Below, piece after piece: positions 38,265 to 50,241 of a DNA stretch of 64,000 nt. The notes beneath the pieces were generated by a model, which was given only the letters and a program-made list of their open reading frames with translations, did no database searches and was not told the origin of the DNA. This stretch comes from Rhinopomastus cyanomelas (Eukaryota; Chordata; Aves; Bucerotiformes; Rhinopomastidae). Each line of letters opens with the position of its first letter. Position 1 is the stretch's first letter. The stretch covers positions 620,001 to 684,000 of the forward strand of contig VXBP01000263.1 in NCBI GenBank assembly GCA_013400115.1. Direction: 5' to 3'. The translations under genes were made by a program, and so were the position numbers.

Positions 38265-38556
38265 GACCTACAAGAAGCCTGGAGACTTTTCCCAAGAGGA
38301 TCTAGTTATAAGACAAGGGGACCCGGTTTGAAACTGAAGGAGAGGAGGTTTAGACTAGATCGTAGGAAGAAGTTCTTAAGTGCAAGGGTAGAGAGACTGT
38401 GGAATCAATTGCCCAGAGAGGCTGTGGATACCTCTTCGCTGAAGTTCAAGGGCAGGTTGGATGAGGCCTTGAGCAACCAAATCTGATTGAGAGGTGTCAC
38501 TGCCCCTGGCAGGGAGGTTGGAGTAGATGAGCTCTGAGGTCACTTCCAGCCTGAGC
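38265..38556 (+). mobile_element. CR1 3' end, second of a back-to-back pair
   Basis: Starts CTACAAGAAGCCTGGAGAC, directly against the tail of the preceding copy. It encodes KLKERRFRLDRRKKFLSARV and ERLWNQLPREAVDTSSLKF and ends near TCACTTCCAGCCTGAGCC, without a clear tail repeat. It is of a different subfamily from its neighbour, so the pair is not a tandem duplication. Confidence 0.9.
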
Positions 38557-39874
38557 CTTGCTTTCTTTCTTTGTGCTACATTACATCTAATCTTCTGTAA
38601 CTGTTCTTGCTCATTGATTCTGTAATGAATTATTTCTCCGTTCTGAGTTACAACTAGTCTTACTGTTTCATGAGGGGCAGACATTGCTACAGAAACAGAT
38701 GGATTTGATTCTTTTCCAAAGTAAAAATTATTAATTAGGTGTCGGCCGTCGCATCTGTTATTTTATATCTACTGAAATATGGTTTTTTATTGTAGGAGTT
38801 CTTTGTTCGAGATGTAAGAGTGGGGAACATATCTTTACCCCGTAACCTCATCAACATTTCCATGTTTACAGTGGAAATCAAATCCTGGAAAAAAAATCTT
38901 TATGTGAGAACAAAACTATTGAAGAATTCTCCTGAGTCTTGTTAGAACGATGGCTTGGAACTGATACAATGCTGGTACCTGGGATAAGGCTGTAAAATTC
39001 CTAAGAGGTCTTGCTGATTTGGTTATAGTGCTTCATATATTTTGTGTAAAACTGTCTTTGGAGACTGTATAGGCAGATCATGCAAAGCAGAGCCCTGAAA
39101 AGCTTCTGCACTGACAACAGGCTGATGTCACGGCAGAAGAATATGTAGAAGTGGTTTTGTAAGTTAGAACTGGAATTGCCAAATTAGTGGTAGGTCTAGT
39201 CTGCCCCTCGATGAACACCGCTCAAGAGTGTGACGATTCCCAAATAAATTGCTTCACTGACCCCACTCATGGACTTCTTCAGGGTGCCTCATCCAAGCCT
39301 CTATCCACCACTTTTCTTGGTCTAGAGTTCCACAGCTCAGTCACTGCAACCTGAGGCCTTAGGGCTCTAAACTTCTGTTGTTCATTGCAATCTTCTTCAG
39401 GTCAGGTCAACACCTGCGGGTCCATTCTCTGCAGCACTGTAATACACACCTTGTCTCTGAAAAGCAATACATTATTTAAAATGAAACTCTTCAGACAAAG
39501 CAATTTTGAACAGAGCAATCAGTCTGACATGTCTCCACACCCACCTTTCTCAGATCAGGGTTCTCCCTCTGTAAATTTAAAGTCCTGTGCTATGTCAGGT
39601 GTTTTGAACTAAGTGAAATTATACCTTCAGCTCTCCTGATATGGGCTGAAATACTAAAAGAATAATCTCCTCTTTTATTGTTGTCACCAGGCTGGAGATA
39701 TCTCAAAAATCTTCATTTCCTGAAGTATTCTTTCTTCAGCTTTGCAGAAAACAAACACAGTAGGTGTTGCTGTCATATTGTTAAAAACGTCTCAGCCCTG
39801 AGGGCTGGGTTGTGGTTTTAAGGTCTTTTTGGGCCCTCAAATTTTATTTGATTTTATTGAAATGAATGGCTGAC
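38557..39874. other. Unassigned single-copy DNA
   Basis: No gene or repeat recognised. Confidence 0.5.
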
Positions 39875-40707
39875 TTGACCATGCTGCCATTCAGCAAGAC
39901 CTGGACAGGCTGGAGAGCTGGGCAGGGAGAAATCAAATGAACCACAACAAGGGCACTGTAGAGTCTGGGCAAGAACAACCCCAGGTACCAGTACAGGTTG
40001 GGGACTGACCTGTTGGAGAGTAGTGTGGGAGAAAAGGAACCTGCAGGTCTTGGTGGACAGCAGGATGACCATGAGCCAGCAGTGGGTCCTTGTGGCCGAG
40101 GAGGCCAACAGCATCCTGGGGTGGATCAGAATGGGGTGGTTAGCAGATGGAGAGGTTCTCCTCTCCCTCTACTCTGCCCTGGTGAGATACCATCTGGAAT
40201 ACTGTGTCCAGTTGTGGGCCCCTCAGTTCAAGGAGGACATGGAACTGCTGGAGAGGGTTGAGCACAGAGCCACAAAGATGATGAAAGGAGTGGAACATCT
40301 CCCTGATGAGGAAAGGCTGACGGAACTGTGTCTCTTTAGCTTGGAAAAAAGGAGACTGAGGGGTGACCTCATTGACGTGATAAGATGTGAAGGGTCAGTG
40401 TCAGGAGGAGGGAGTCAGGCTCTTCTCAGTGTCATCTAATGATAGGACAAGGGGCAATGGGGGTAAGCTGGAACGTAGGAGGTTCTGCATCAATAGCAGA
40501 AGGAACCTCTTCCTGGTGAGGGTGACAGAGCACTGGAAGGGGCTGCCCAGGCAGGTTGTAGCGTCTCCTTCTCTGAAGACATTTAAAATCTGCCTGGGTA
40601 TGTTCCTGTGCAACTTGGTCTAGGTGGTTCTGCTGTGGCAGGGGCATTGGAGTGGATGATCTTTCAAGGTCCCTTCCAATCCTTAGTATTCTGTGATTCT
40701 GTGATAT
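39875..40707 (+). mobile_element. CR1 retrotransposon, ORF2 end and 3' end (partner of the 44 kb copy)
   Basis: Covers the ORF2 C-terminus from IQQDLDRLESWAGRN-like sequence to the end, with tail ATTCTGTGATTCTGTGATAT. It encodes SRMTMSQQWVLVAEEANSIL, ALVRYHLEYCVQLWAPQFKE and FSLEKRRLRGDLIDVIRC, then shifts frame to MKGQCQEEGVRLFSVSS and RNLFLVRVTEHWKGLPRQ. A 2-base deletion near 40153 and the proline-to-tyrosine change in ALVRYHLEY are shared with the copy at 44176, so the two come from the same young source or one has converted the other. Confidence 0.95.
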
Positions 40708-41186
40708 ATTGGGAAGATTCTTCTTTATTCAGTGCTAATACATTTGTCTATTTAAAAGAAAACATGATACTTTTGTAACAAAAATTGGTAGCCTCCATGT
40801 CACTACTTTCTTTGAAATTCTACTGGTTTTAGCACTCTTGATCACAACTTTCAGTTTGTTTTCCTGTATGTAGAAAACAACAGGCAACGCTTAGACAAAC
40901 GTTTGCCCTGAAGCTTATTTTGGATGCTAGAATGATTATAATTACCTCTCCAATCCTATTTAGAATCTCCAGTTCAAAAAGCTTGGGGTTTTCTTACTGT
41001 AAGTGATTCCTCACTTTGTAATACAGATGTGCTATCAAACTGTCCTCAACTCTCCTTTGTGATGTCTTGAGAAAATTGATAAAAATGCTGCAGGGCTAGT
41101 AGGTTTGACTGTATTTCCTGACTAAAAAAAATGAAAAGAAGCCCATACCTGATTGGGAAGTCTGTGGTGTTCACAAGGTTCTGGGC
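40708..41186. other. Unassigned DNA between CR1 and LTR
   Basis: No gene or repeat recognised. Confidence 0.5.
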
Positions 41187-41674
41187 TGTTGTGGTGGGCT
41201 GACCCTTTCCAGACGCCAGGTGCACACCAGAGCTGCCCTGTCACTCCCCTCCTCAGCTGGGCAGGGGACAGAAAATACCATGAAATGCTCATTATTGAGA
41301 TGAGGACAGTGGGAGATCACTCACCAATTACCATTCAGCTTGAAGAAATTAGACTTATTTATTACCAATCAAATCAAAATGAGATTCTTCACTGACCCTT
41401 GGTGTCTGCAGAGTAGTTTCTTCCACATATTCTCGCCCCTCTCTCCCAGCTGCAGTTGCTAAAGTCTGGGGGTGGGTTTTTTTTCCCCGCTTCTTAACTA
41501 TATCACCCCAGAGCTGCTGCCAGCAGCACTGCCCAGTGGTGGGTCCATCTTGGAGCCAGCTGGTGCAGGCTCTATTAGACACTGGGGAAGCTTCTGGTGG
41601 CTTCTCACAGAAACCACCCCTGTAGCCCCCCTCTTCTACCAAAATCTTGCCAGGCACAACCTCTACTGTTCTCA
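41187..41674 (-). mobile_element. Solo LTR of an avian endogenous retrovirus (diverged, shortened)
   Basis: The left edge TGTTGTGGTGGGCTGACCC is the U5 end, reading TG...CA in minus sense. From it the sequence follows an LTR I recognise from many neoavian genomes: ACGCCAGGTGCACACC, CTCCCCTCCTCAGCTGGGCA, GAGATCACTCACCAATTACC and TTACCAATCAAATCA. At the other end are GGCTTCTCACAGAAACCACC, CTGTAGCCCCCC, TACCAAAATCTTGCC. In minus sense a polyadenylation signal AATAAA lies at 41363-41358. The LTR is shorter than the form I know, because the block of GC-rich tandem repeats in its middle is missing. No internal retroviral genes and no second LTR are seen, so it is a solo LTR from recombination. I could not match target-site duplications, and the right edge is approximate (41665-41680). 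Confidence 0.8.
41358..41363 (-). promoter_or_regulatory. LTR polyadenylation signal (AATAAA)
   Basis: TTTATT on the + strand, read as GGTAATAAATAAG on the minus strand. It is at the position where the related avian LTRs carry their poly(A) signal. Confidence 0.6.
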
Positions 41675-44175
41675 TGCTGTGGAATGCCAAGGAAAAAAAT
41701 CATAAAGGAAGTGCAGTTCTGTGGCAAAACCCAAGGAGTTTTCTTCAAGGGAAGAGTGCTTTCCATTCAGCTTTTGAACTGCATAGGTCCACACTTCTGG
41801 GTTTGTTGGTGAAAACATAACCTCAGACTCTCAGCAGTTGGTTTGGCAGATGTGGTCTCAGATGAATGATTGTGTGACTTTGGAACCTAGTGTAGAGACG
41901 ACCAAATCTCCCACGAACTTGGTAAGAGCAGTTCTAGACACAAGTGTGTGACACCATGGAAGCTGATTTACTCTTCAGGGAAATGTCTTTTTTGTCTCTG
42001 TCTGTCTGTTTGCATTTGGCTGACATGGAGTTGCTGGAGCTAAACCACCTTCAGTACTTGAGCTAGTTAACTTGGAATTAATTTTAAGGTTAATTCCAGT
42101 GGCTTCAAAGCAAAAAAGGACGTACAAAAATCTCCATCAGCTGATAAAACTTTTCATCTTTTGAATCAGGAAGTACGAATGGTGAAACAGTCTGACTTGA
42201 AACAAAAATGTAAACCCCATTTTGCCTTTGAACCCTTTGCCAAGGAAGTGACTGGTTTATGGGGCTTACCTGAATCTTGCTGAGAACAGCTGCTTTTAAT
42301 GAAGCAGTCAACATTATTTGAAGTTTAGATGTGTTCTGGTATGGGGGGGAAAGAAAGGACTTTGTTAGAAAAAACCTGTAACTCTGAAATGCTTCTATTT
42401 ATTAACCTAAGAATTATGTGAATATCCCAGAGTGGTTTTACCCATGTACCTTTACGCACTGAAGTTTCAACAGAGCTTGGTATTCCAGAAGTCTTTGCTC
42501 ACCTTTTGAAAATGAAAGTCATTGTAATAGCCCTAAGATTAAATTCAGCACTAAAAAGGCTTTCATTTCTTCCACGACACCATGCGTTGATTCTAACTTC
42601 TTGCTTTTGGGCACCTTGAATCTTTCAACACTCACTTTCCACATACACAGGCTGGTGCGTAACTTCATACAAGAAGCTATTCCTGTTGATTGCCACAGGA
42701 TCCATATGGTGTCATAACTTACCTATGAACTATGGAAAAGGAGCTTACCTGTCCCTCTTCCCTTTTCTTTTTTATTTATTCCAGTCTACCAAACAAGGGA
42801 CCAAACAACTCCCTTTCTTTTAAGGGAGAAAAATGACCCTCCACGTGTGACATTCAGGATACATAAACCATACTGAAACCTGCTCTCTCTTGCTCTGCTA
42901 GTGGGGTGCTGTTCCTTATTCTTGCAGATGTTCTGCAAACACATCATCAATGGCCAGCAGATACCAACCCGTTATTTCAGGTGTTCCCCCAGACACCCTG
43001 TTTGTCCATTTCGGTCCCGTACAGCCACCCTGCAGCTGATGAGAACCAGCAGTCTAGACAAGGCTTTTTTATCAGAACAGTGCTGATTAATTATCCAGTC
43101 TACAATCAAATCAGGGTGACTTTGGCACTGTATGGCTTGTCAGCAAGGCACCTGATTTTATTTATGGAACACTGTTGAGATTTCTCAAAGATTTCAGTGT
43201 TGTACATGGGCCTAAACTGAGCTCCCTGCGGTTAACAAATCCACAGTGATTAGCCAAAGCCTGGCATCTTTGTTCCTTTTCCATTTACAAACTCACAGCC
43301 TTTGTGCAAGGAGGGAGCACAGTATGAATTTGTCAGTTTCCCTGATATAGCTCAGAAATCCTATGAATGAAAGACTGTTTGTCATCCCACAGGGTGTGGT
43401 AAGCACTAGAACATATTGTGGCCACATTCGTTTTTCAGTCCAAAAGCAGCAGAGTGAAACTCTACCAAAAAGGAGATTTATTGAGGCATCATTGTGATCC
43501 TTCTGACTTCATTCTCCTCAGACTCATCTCTCTTGCTCACTTGTTTATTGACACCCAGGTTCGTGAGAAGAGACAAGCCTTGGAATAACATTTAACGTAA
43601 AGAACATTTGTTGTCATTTCAGATTATTCTAGTAGCCAACACAGAAAACAATTCCTGCCTTTGTTATTTGCAGTAGCTTAAATGCAGCTGAGGGCTGTTT
43701 CCATGTGTGTCCTCTCCTGGCTGTATTCTTTACCCTAAGCCAGCTGCTCTCTGCCTGTGGACAGTCTTTGAAATCACTCTACAGACAATATTTTTCTAAC
43801 CTGGTATGCGAGCAGAGCACTGAGAAACAAACAGCATTAATTAAACTTCCATTAGTTAAATATTAGTCTCATTTTAATTTGATTGAACATGGAGACTTGT
43901 ATGGGAACACTGCACAATAAATCTTCATAAAGATTAGCTTATTCTTGGACTGGAAACTGTGCAAAGGCATAGGTAGAGCACCTCCACATTTTCCCTTCGC
44001 TGTGGCAGGCACGTTTGCAACTGTGTTTGATCATCTTTGTCATTCTACTGGGCACTTTACTTGCTGAACTTTCTTCTTAGTTACAGTCCTGCAGAAGAGG
44101 AACTTCACTTGATGCATCTCTCAAGAAAGGCTATTATCCAGACCTACTCACAGAAGCACTGAATGTCAGGGGCTG
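41675..44175. other. Unassigned single-copy DNA
   Basis: About 2.5 kb flanked by the LTR and a long CR1. No gene or repeat recognised. Confidence 0.5.
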
Positions 44176-46230
44176 GAATCACAGAACATTAGGGAATTGG
44201 AGGGACCTTGGAAGATCATCCACTCCAATGCCCCTGCCACAGCAGAACCACCTAGACCATGTCACACAGGAACATACCCAGGCAGATTTTAAATGTCTTC
44301 AGAGAAGGAGATGCCACAACCTGCCTGGGCAGCCCCTTCCAGTGCTCTGTCACCCTCACCATGAAGAAGTTCCTTCTGCTATTGATGCGGAACCTCCTAC
44401 GTTCCAGCTTACCCCCATTGCCCCTTGTCCTATCATTAGATGGCACTGAGAAGAGCCTGGCTCCCTCCTCCTGACACTGACCCTTCACATCTTATCACGT
44501 CAATGAGGTCACCCCTCAGTCTCCTTTTTTCCAAGCTAAAGAGACACAGTTCCGTCAGCCTTTCCTCATCAGGGAGATGTTCCACTCCTTTCATCATCTT
44601 TGTGGCTCTGTGCTCAACCCTCTCCAGCGGTTCCATGTCCTCCTTGAACTGAGGGGCCCACAACTGGACACAGTATTCCAGATGGTATCTCACCAGGGCA
44701 GAGTAGAGGGAGAGGAGAACCTCTCCATCTGCTAACCACCCCATTCTGATCCACCCCAGGATGCTGTTGGCCTCCTTGGCTACAAGGACGCATTGCTGGC
44801 TCATGGTCATCCTGCTGTCCACCAAGACCTGCAGGTTCCTTTTCTCCTACACTGCTCACCAACAGGTCAGTCCCCAACCTGTACTGGTACCTGGGGTTAT
44901 TCTTGCCCAGATGCAAGACTCTACACTGCCCTTGTTATATTTCACTACATTTCTCCCTGCCCAGCTCTCCAGCCTGTCCAGGTCTCACTGAATGGCAGCA
45001 CAGTCTGCTGGGGTGTTGGCCACTCCTCCCAGTTTTGTGTCATCAGCAAACTTCCTGATAGTGCACCCTAATCCCTCATCCAAGTTATCAATGAATAGAT
45101 TCAATTGGACTGGTCCCAGTACTGACCCTTGGGGTACTCCACTAGACTCTATGTCATTGACCACCACTATCTGGCTTCTATCCTGCAGCCAGTTCACCAC
45201 CCACCTCACTGCCCAATCATCTAGGGCACACTGCCTCAGTTTGGCTACGATGATGCTGTGAGAGACTGTGTCAAATGCCTTCCTGAAGTCAAGATAGACA
45301 ATATCCACTGTTTTGCCATCATCCATCCACCTCGTTATGCCCTCATAGAAGGCTATCAGGTTGGTCAAGCATGACTTTCCCTTTGTAAAGCCATGCTGAC
45401 TGGTCCTAATGACCCTCCTGTCCTTGATGTGCCTGGAGACAGCCTCTAGGATAAATTGTTCCATCACCTTTCCTGGGTAAGGCTGACCGGTCTACAGTTA
45501 TCTGGGTCCTCCTTACCCTTTTTGAAGACTGGAGTGACATTTGCTACCCTCCAGTCCCTTGGCACCTCTTCTGATCCCCATGACTTAGAAAAGTTGATGG
45601 AGAGTGGCCTAGCAATGACTTCTGCTGTCTCCCTTAGTACGCGTGGATGCATCCCATCAGGGCCCATGGATTTATGTCCATCCAGTTTGTTCGAGTTATC
45701 CCTAACCCAGTCCTCATCAACCAAGGCAGGCTCCTCTCTCACCTTAACTTCCTCTGTAGCCTTGGCAGTCTGGGGCTTGATATCAGGACAGCTCCCAGAA
45801 GTATAGACAGAGGCAAAGAAGGTGTTCAGTATCTCTGCTTTGTCTGTATCCTCTGTCTTCAGGACACCCCCCTCATTCAGCAGGGGGCCTACATTGCCTC
45901 TAGGTGTAGTTTTACCTGCAATGTATTAGAAGTCCTTGTTGTTGCCCTTGACCTCTCTTGCAAGGTTTAATTCCAAGGAGGCCTTGGCTTTTCTAGTTGC
46001 ATCCCTACATTCTTTGACTAGAGTCCTATAACCATCCCAGTCATCTACCCCTATAGACTTTATTCTTCCTCTTGAGTTTGCTCAGCAGCTCCCTGTTTAA
46101 CCACGCAGGTCTTCTGGCTCCCTTGTTTGACTTCCTTCCTGTTGGAATGCTCTTATCTTGGGTCTCATGTAAGTAGTCTTTGAATGTTAACCAGCTATCT
46201 CAAGCCCTTTTACCTGCTAGTAGCCTGACC
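44176..46230 (-). mobile_element. CR1 retrotransposon, about 2.05 kb, with reverse-transcriptase remnant
   Basis: One of the two long CR1 copies, lying on the minus strand. From its 3' tail (AATCACAGAACATTAGGG at 44177) it extends through the complete 3' end and ORF2 C-terminus, the reverse-transcriptase domain, and the linker before it (NRELLSKLKRKNKV near 46070). It lacks the endonuclease and everything 5' of it. Its 3' 820 bases are very close to the + strand copy at 39875, forming an inverted pair with a spacer of about 3.5 kb. Its 5' end abuts another minus-strand CR1 at 46231. Confidence 0.95.
44985..45742 (-). pseudogene. CR1 ORF2 reverse-transcriptase domain, frameshifted
   Basis: Two consecutive minus-strand frames make up most of the polymerase. 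The first (45742-45464) carries HKSMGPDGMHPRVLRE and RVANVTPVFKKGKEDPDNCR, the start of the domain. The second (45467-44985) carries QHGFTKGKSCLTNLIAFYEG, then VDIVYLDFRKAFDTVSH with the motif A aspartate, SSGVPQGSVLGP (motif B) and KFADDTKLGGVANT with the catalytic FADD (motif C). The frames do not join: about 7 bases are missing near 45478 compared with the copy at 60-62 kb. All catalytic residues are present, yet the frameshift and loss of the endonuclease make the element non-autonomous. Known for the family: this enzyme copies CR1 RNA at the target site. Confidence 0.93.
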
Positions 46231-46875
46231 TCTAGAGATCTTCTAGTTCAACCATCCTCCCAGAGCAGGATTCCCTAGGACAGGTCACACAGGGCTGTAT
46301 CCAGGTGGGTTTTGAATGTCTCCAGAGCAGGAGGCTCCACAACCTCTTTGGGCAGCCTGTGCCAGGGCTACATCACCCTCACAGTAAAAAAGCTGGTTTG
46401 TGTGTTCATGTGGAACCTCTTCTGCTCCAGCTTGTACCCACTGCCTATCACTGGGCACCCCTGAGAAGAGCCTGGCTCTGTCCTCTTGACACCAATATTT
46501 ATAAACATTAATTAGGTCAGCTCTCATTCTCTTCCAAGCTGAAGAAACCCAGCTCCCGCAGCCTTCCTCATCAGGGAGATGTTCCACTCCTTTAGTCATC
46601 CTTGTGGCTCTGTGCTGGACTTTTCAAGCAGTTTCCTGTCCTTCTGGAACTGAGGAGCCCAAAACTGGACACACTAGCCCAGATTTGTTCTCACCAGGGC
46701 AAGGTAGAAGGAGAGGGTAACTTCTGTAGACCTACTCACCACCCCCATTCTAATTCAACTCAGGATGCCACTGGCCTTCTTGGCAGCAAGGCCCATCCCT
46801 GGCTCATGGTCATCTTGGTCCATTTCCCCTACGCTGCTCTCTAGCAGGTCAGTCCCAAACCTCCTCTGGTAACAC
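46231..46875 (-). mobile_element. Second CR1 copy, truncated, directly beyond the long copy
   Basis: Starts at TCTTCTAGTTCAACCATCC, just short of the normal 3' tail, and runs through CTTTGGGCAGCCTGTGCCAG, CCAGCTTGTACCCACTGCC and AGCAAGGCCCATCCCTGGCT. It encodes broken ORF2 C-terminal sequence (for example MTKGVEHLPDEEG). It is more diverged than the neighbouring long copy and belongs to an older subfamily. Confidence 0.92.
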
Positions 46876-47548
46876 TAACTGGTTTTGTCCATGATGTTGT
46901 CCATCCCAGGTTCAGTTTGCAACTGAGGACGGTCCCAGCCTTGCTGCTGTAGCACACCAGCAGACCCCACTATTTCCCATGGTATGAGCTGGTAGCAACA
47001 CAAAGGACAGTAGAATTCCATTCTGTTCCTTCTACAGTACTTTCCTGTCCAAAGGGAAAGATCCATCTCCTTTTGCAGAAGAAGGATGTGTGATGAAGAG
47101 CAGATCTATGGTTCATTTTAACATGTTGTGATCAAAGCAGTTGTAAAGGATTTCTTTGTTTTGATGCATCTTGTTCAGAGTTTAGTGCGTTCGTTCAGAC
47201 AAGCCCTGGGGCATACAAGATTGGCCCGAGCCAGGGTTGGAATGAACACTGGGTAAAATCAGGAAATATTATGCTATTTTTTCAATAAGTTTTGAATTAA
47301 GTCTCAGTGGAAACTTACATTCTAGGCATCTCTGCAGACCTGAATTTACAGCTCCTTCATTTCTATGGATGCAGCTGAAACCTGTCTGCATGCAGAAAGC
47401 TGCCAGAGAGCCAAGGAAGTTTCACCACTTGTGAGATGACGTTTGGAAGCCTCAGTGCAATCCCAAGCTCCAGGAAGATACTGATGAACTTCTGCAGATG
47501 ATCAGCTACTGCTTGGGGGCCTTGTGTACTGAACATTGAAGCAGAGGC
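46876..47548. other. Unassigned DNA between CR1 copies
   Basis: No gene or repeat recognised. Confidence 0.5.
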
Positions 47549-47835
47549 TAGGAGAGCTGGGTTTGTTGAGCCTGGAGCAGAGGCTGTAGGGGCCATCTCA
47601 GTGAGCTCATGGGTGATTATACAGAAACCAGACTAGTGTTGTTCACGGAGGCTCACAGGTGACTGACAACAGGCACAGATTGCAGCAGGGGAAGTTCTGG
47701 CTAGGAAAGTGGAGACATTTCTTCCAAGCGTGGGTCATCAGTCACTGCAATAAAGCCCTGGAGAAGCTGTGGAAGAGCAGAGATTTTCAAACTTCAAATG
47801 GACAAGGTCCTGAACAATTTGATCTAAATTTGAAA
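47549..47835 (+). mobile_element. Diverged CR1-like fragment
   Basis: Segments in CR1 order: GAGAGCTGGGTTTGTTGAGCC, TTGCAGCAGGGGAAGTTCTG, GGTCATCAGTCACTGCAATA and GAACAATTTGATCTAAATTT. The match is weaker than elsewhere, so it is an old copy or a distant subfamily. No tail repeat is seen. Confidence 0.65.
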
Positions 47836-49164
47836 TTTTCTCTAACCTTAGGAGTTAGCCTTGAACATTTTCCTCAAAAACATACAGAATGTTCTAGAAT
47901 TCCAATCTAAGAAATGAATGATGAAGCGTCTTTAGAAAGATTTTCTTTCTACTGATCTGGTCCACCATATGATCCCATAAATGGCAGCATAAGCAGATCT
48001 GTAGGGGCAGAAGACTGTGACACGAACAAAAAGGCCAGAATGGAAAGGGAGAAAAGGGGGAGTTGAAAGAATCCTCCTCAATAGATTCCGGTGCTGGACA
48101 CACTGAAAGAGGGAGTGTGTCACCAGGTGCTCCTGTGGTTTGTCCTTGACATTTGCTTTGTGCCAAGAGCACCACCACAGCACTGACAGTTTGTGGATCA
48201 CTTTCTTAATGGACACCATATGGGAACAAGGTATCAGACAAAGTTGATCATGTTCAGACCTAATTGCTTAAATCTGGGTAGCATCTGGGGACTGAGAGCT
48301 CTACGTGGAAATCAGGAATGGTATGAGATGTTAACACCACGTGCAGAGGCCAGGCTGATCAGCACCAAAAGCTCATGTCCCAGCTTTGGTACAAAAATAC
48401 CCAACATCTTAATCTTGGCTTCTGATAAATGTTTCCTTGTCAGGATTTATCAGTATCTACACCTTAATTAGAAGTGCAGCAATGTAATCCTATAGCTCTG
48501 TGTTTGCAAGGCAGACAGCATACGTAAAAAATACTGCAGTAGTCACATCTGAGAAGGGCAGAACGCACATCTGGAACGCACATGGAGGTGAGCTTGTGGG
48601 GAGGCTTATTAAGATTCTTGCAGAAGTAAGGAAATAAATGACAAAAACGGCCGTAACAACTAAAAGCTAACAATCCCCAGTATGAATCTTAGTTGTTTTT
48701 TACAAAAGGCAGTAAATCAAAGTGTGTCTGTTCAGCCTTTAGGTCATTTTTGGACTTTTATAAGCTAGGCTCCAATGCCGGACATGTGGAGTCGTCTTGT
48801 AAGGAACGATCAGGCTCACTAATCGCCTGCGTTGTGACTGAGAGCTGCAATTCCTACACTGTTCTGTTCCAGATGTCTGCACTGGTGTGCTCGTGAACAC
48901 GGGGGCTATAAACAATGCTGGGGTGTCTGCCTGTGCTTCTGGCCGTTGTGGGAACAAGTGGACAAAAGCCAGCTCACCTCAGGAGGGAAAGCAGAGTTTC
49001 TCCTGGTTTGTGTCCTCACTGGGGTGAGATGGATGAAAGTGGTTGTACTGATGCCAGATCCTCTTGGAGATGAAATGCTGCAAGTGATGAAGATTGTTGC
49101 AACTAAATGTAGTGAGAGGAAAGTGCCTTCACGAACCCATTCCATGGCTGCTGTACCCCATCAT
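47836..49164. other. Unassigned single-copy DNA
   Basis: No gene recognised. Open frames up to 122 codons (+, 48946-49314) lack any recognisable motif. Confidence 0.5.
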
Positions 49165-49220
49165 AGGTTGGACTTGATGATCTCAGAGGCCTTTTTCAGC
49201 TCAGTAATTCTGTGGTTCTG
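49165..49220 (+). mobile_element. CR1 3' tip, about 56 bases
   Basis: AGGTTGGACTTGATGATCTC, AGGCCTTTTTCAGC and the tail AATTCTGTGGTTCTG are the last part of a CR1. Confidence 0.8.
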
Positions 49221-49745
49221 CAACCATGCTGTGATTTGCACTGTAACCACAGATAGAACTACTATGGACTTGGTAGCTTGCCCTATCATCCATGATGTTA
49301 CCTTTGAGGTTTGATGCAGTCCCTAAGATTAACACTGCACAGAGCGCTGCTTCCAGTAGCTAACCCTTAGCACAAGTACAGCAGGAAAATGCCATCAAAT
49401 GGTTATTTATCCCCATTTGCGAGAAAAGTGCATAGTTTATTATTTCTCCTCCAAGGGAGAAAGGAAGAGGATGGGTAAGTAGAAACATGAATGAACAGAC
49501 ATTGGTATGGTATCTTCTCCTCTGGTACTACTTCTCCTTACAGCTTTCCACATGTGCGCAGTGCAGTCACAAGTCTCATAGGGTGAACGTCCACTGGCCA
49601 TGAGCCTGTAGCTGCAGCTTTACAGAGGTTTTCAAAGTACATCTTCAGTAGGTAACCCCAGTTCAAAACTATTGATGTACATCCCCTGGAATTACATGAA
49701 CTCACGAGTCACCTGCAGAGTCTGAAGGAACAGAATTATGAAAAT
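49221..49745. other. Unassigned DNA between CR1 copies
   Basis: No gene or repeat recognised. Confidence 0.5.
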
Positions 49746-49948
49746 TTTTTCACAGAGAGAGTGGTCAGGCACTAGAATAGGCTTCCCAGGGCGGTGGTTG
49801 AGTTGCCATCCCTGGGTGTGTTTAAAGACCGTTTGGATGAGATGTTGAGGGATATGTTTAAGGAGTGAACTTGTAAGGTAGGGTAGATGGTTGGACTCAA
49901 CCATCCCAGGGGTCTTTTCCTACCAGAGTAATTCTGTGATTCTGTGAA
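49746..49948 (+). mobile_element. CR1 3' end
   Basis: TTTTTCACAGAGAGAGTGGTC, CAGGCACTAGAATAGGCTTC, GTGTGTTTAAAGACCGTTTG and GGTTGGACTCAACCATCCC lead to the tail AATTCTGTGATTCTGTGA. Same subfamily as the copy at 55241. Confidence 0.92.
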
Positions 49949-50241
49949 TCCTACCCTCATGAAGCACTGGCCCAGCCATTCAAACACTTTTCTACCTTAA
50001 ACCTGAGATATGTAACCATTGCTGTTCACACTTAACTTTTCATCACAATTTAAGAATTACAGGTAATCTGTTCCAGTTTAGTATAATTTTGGAATTCCAG
50101 AGCCACACTCTAAATCAAAAAATTATCCAAAATAAGGGAATTTGACAATGACTTTAAATTTTAGTTCCAGAATGTAATTACTGTGTCAGGAATTTCATTG
50201 CAGTGGTAAAATTATGTTGAAATTCACAGTCCTCCATATTA

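Noticed and set aside
44985..45742. Reverse transcriptase with FADD motif considered as a domesticated gene or unusual RT system
   Set aside because: It aligns in order with CR1 ORF2, sits inside a CR1 with typical 3' end and tail, and is frameshifted; no sign of host use.
48946..49314. 122-codon + frame
   Set aside because: Runs across a CR1 tip (49165-49220), so it cannot be an old conserved gene; no recognisable domain.
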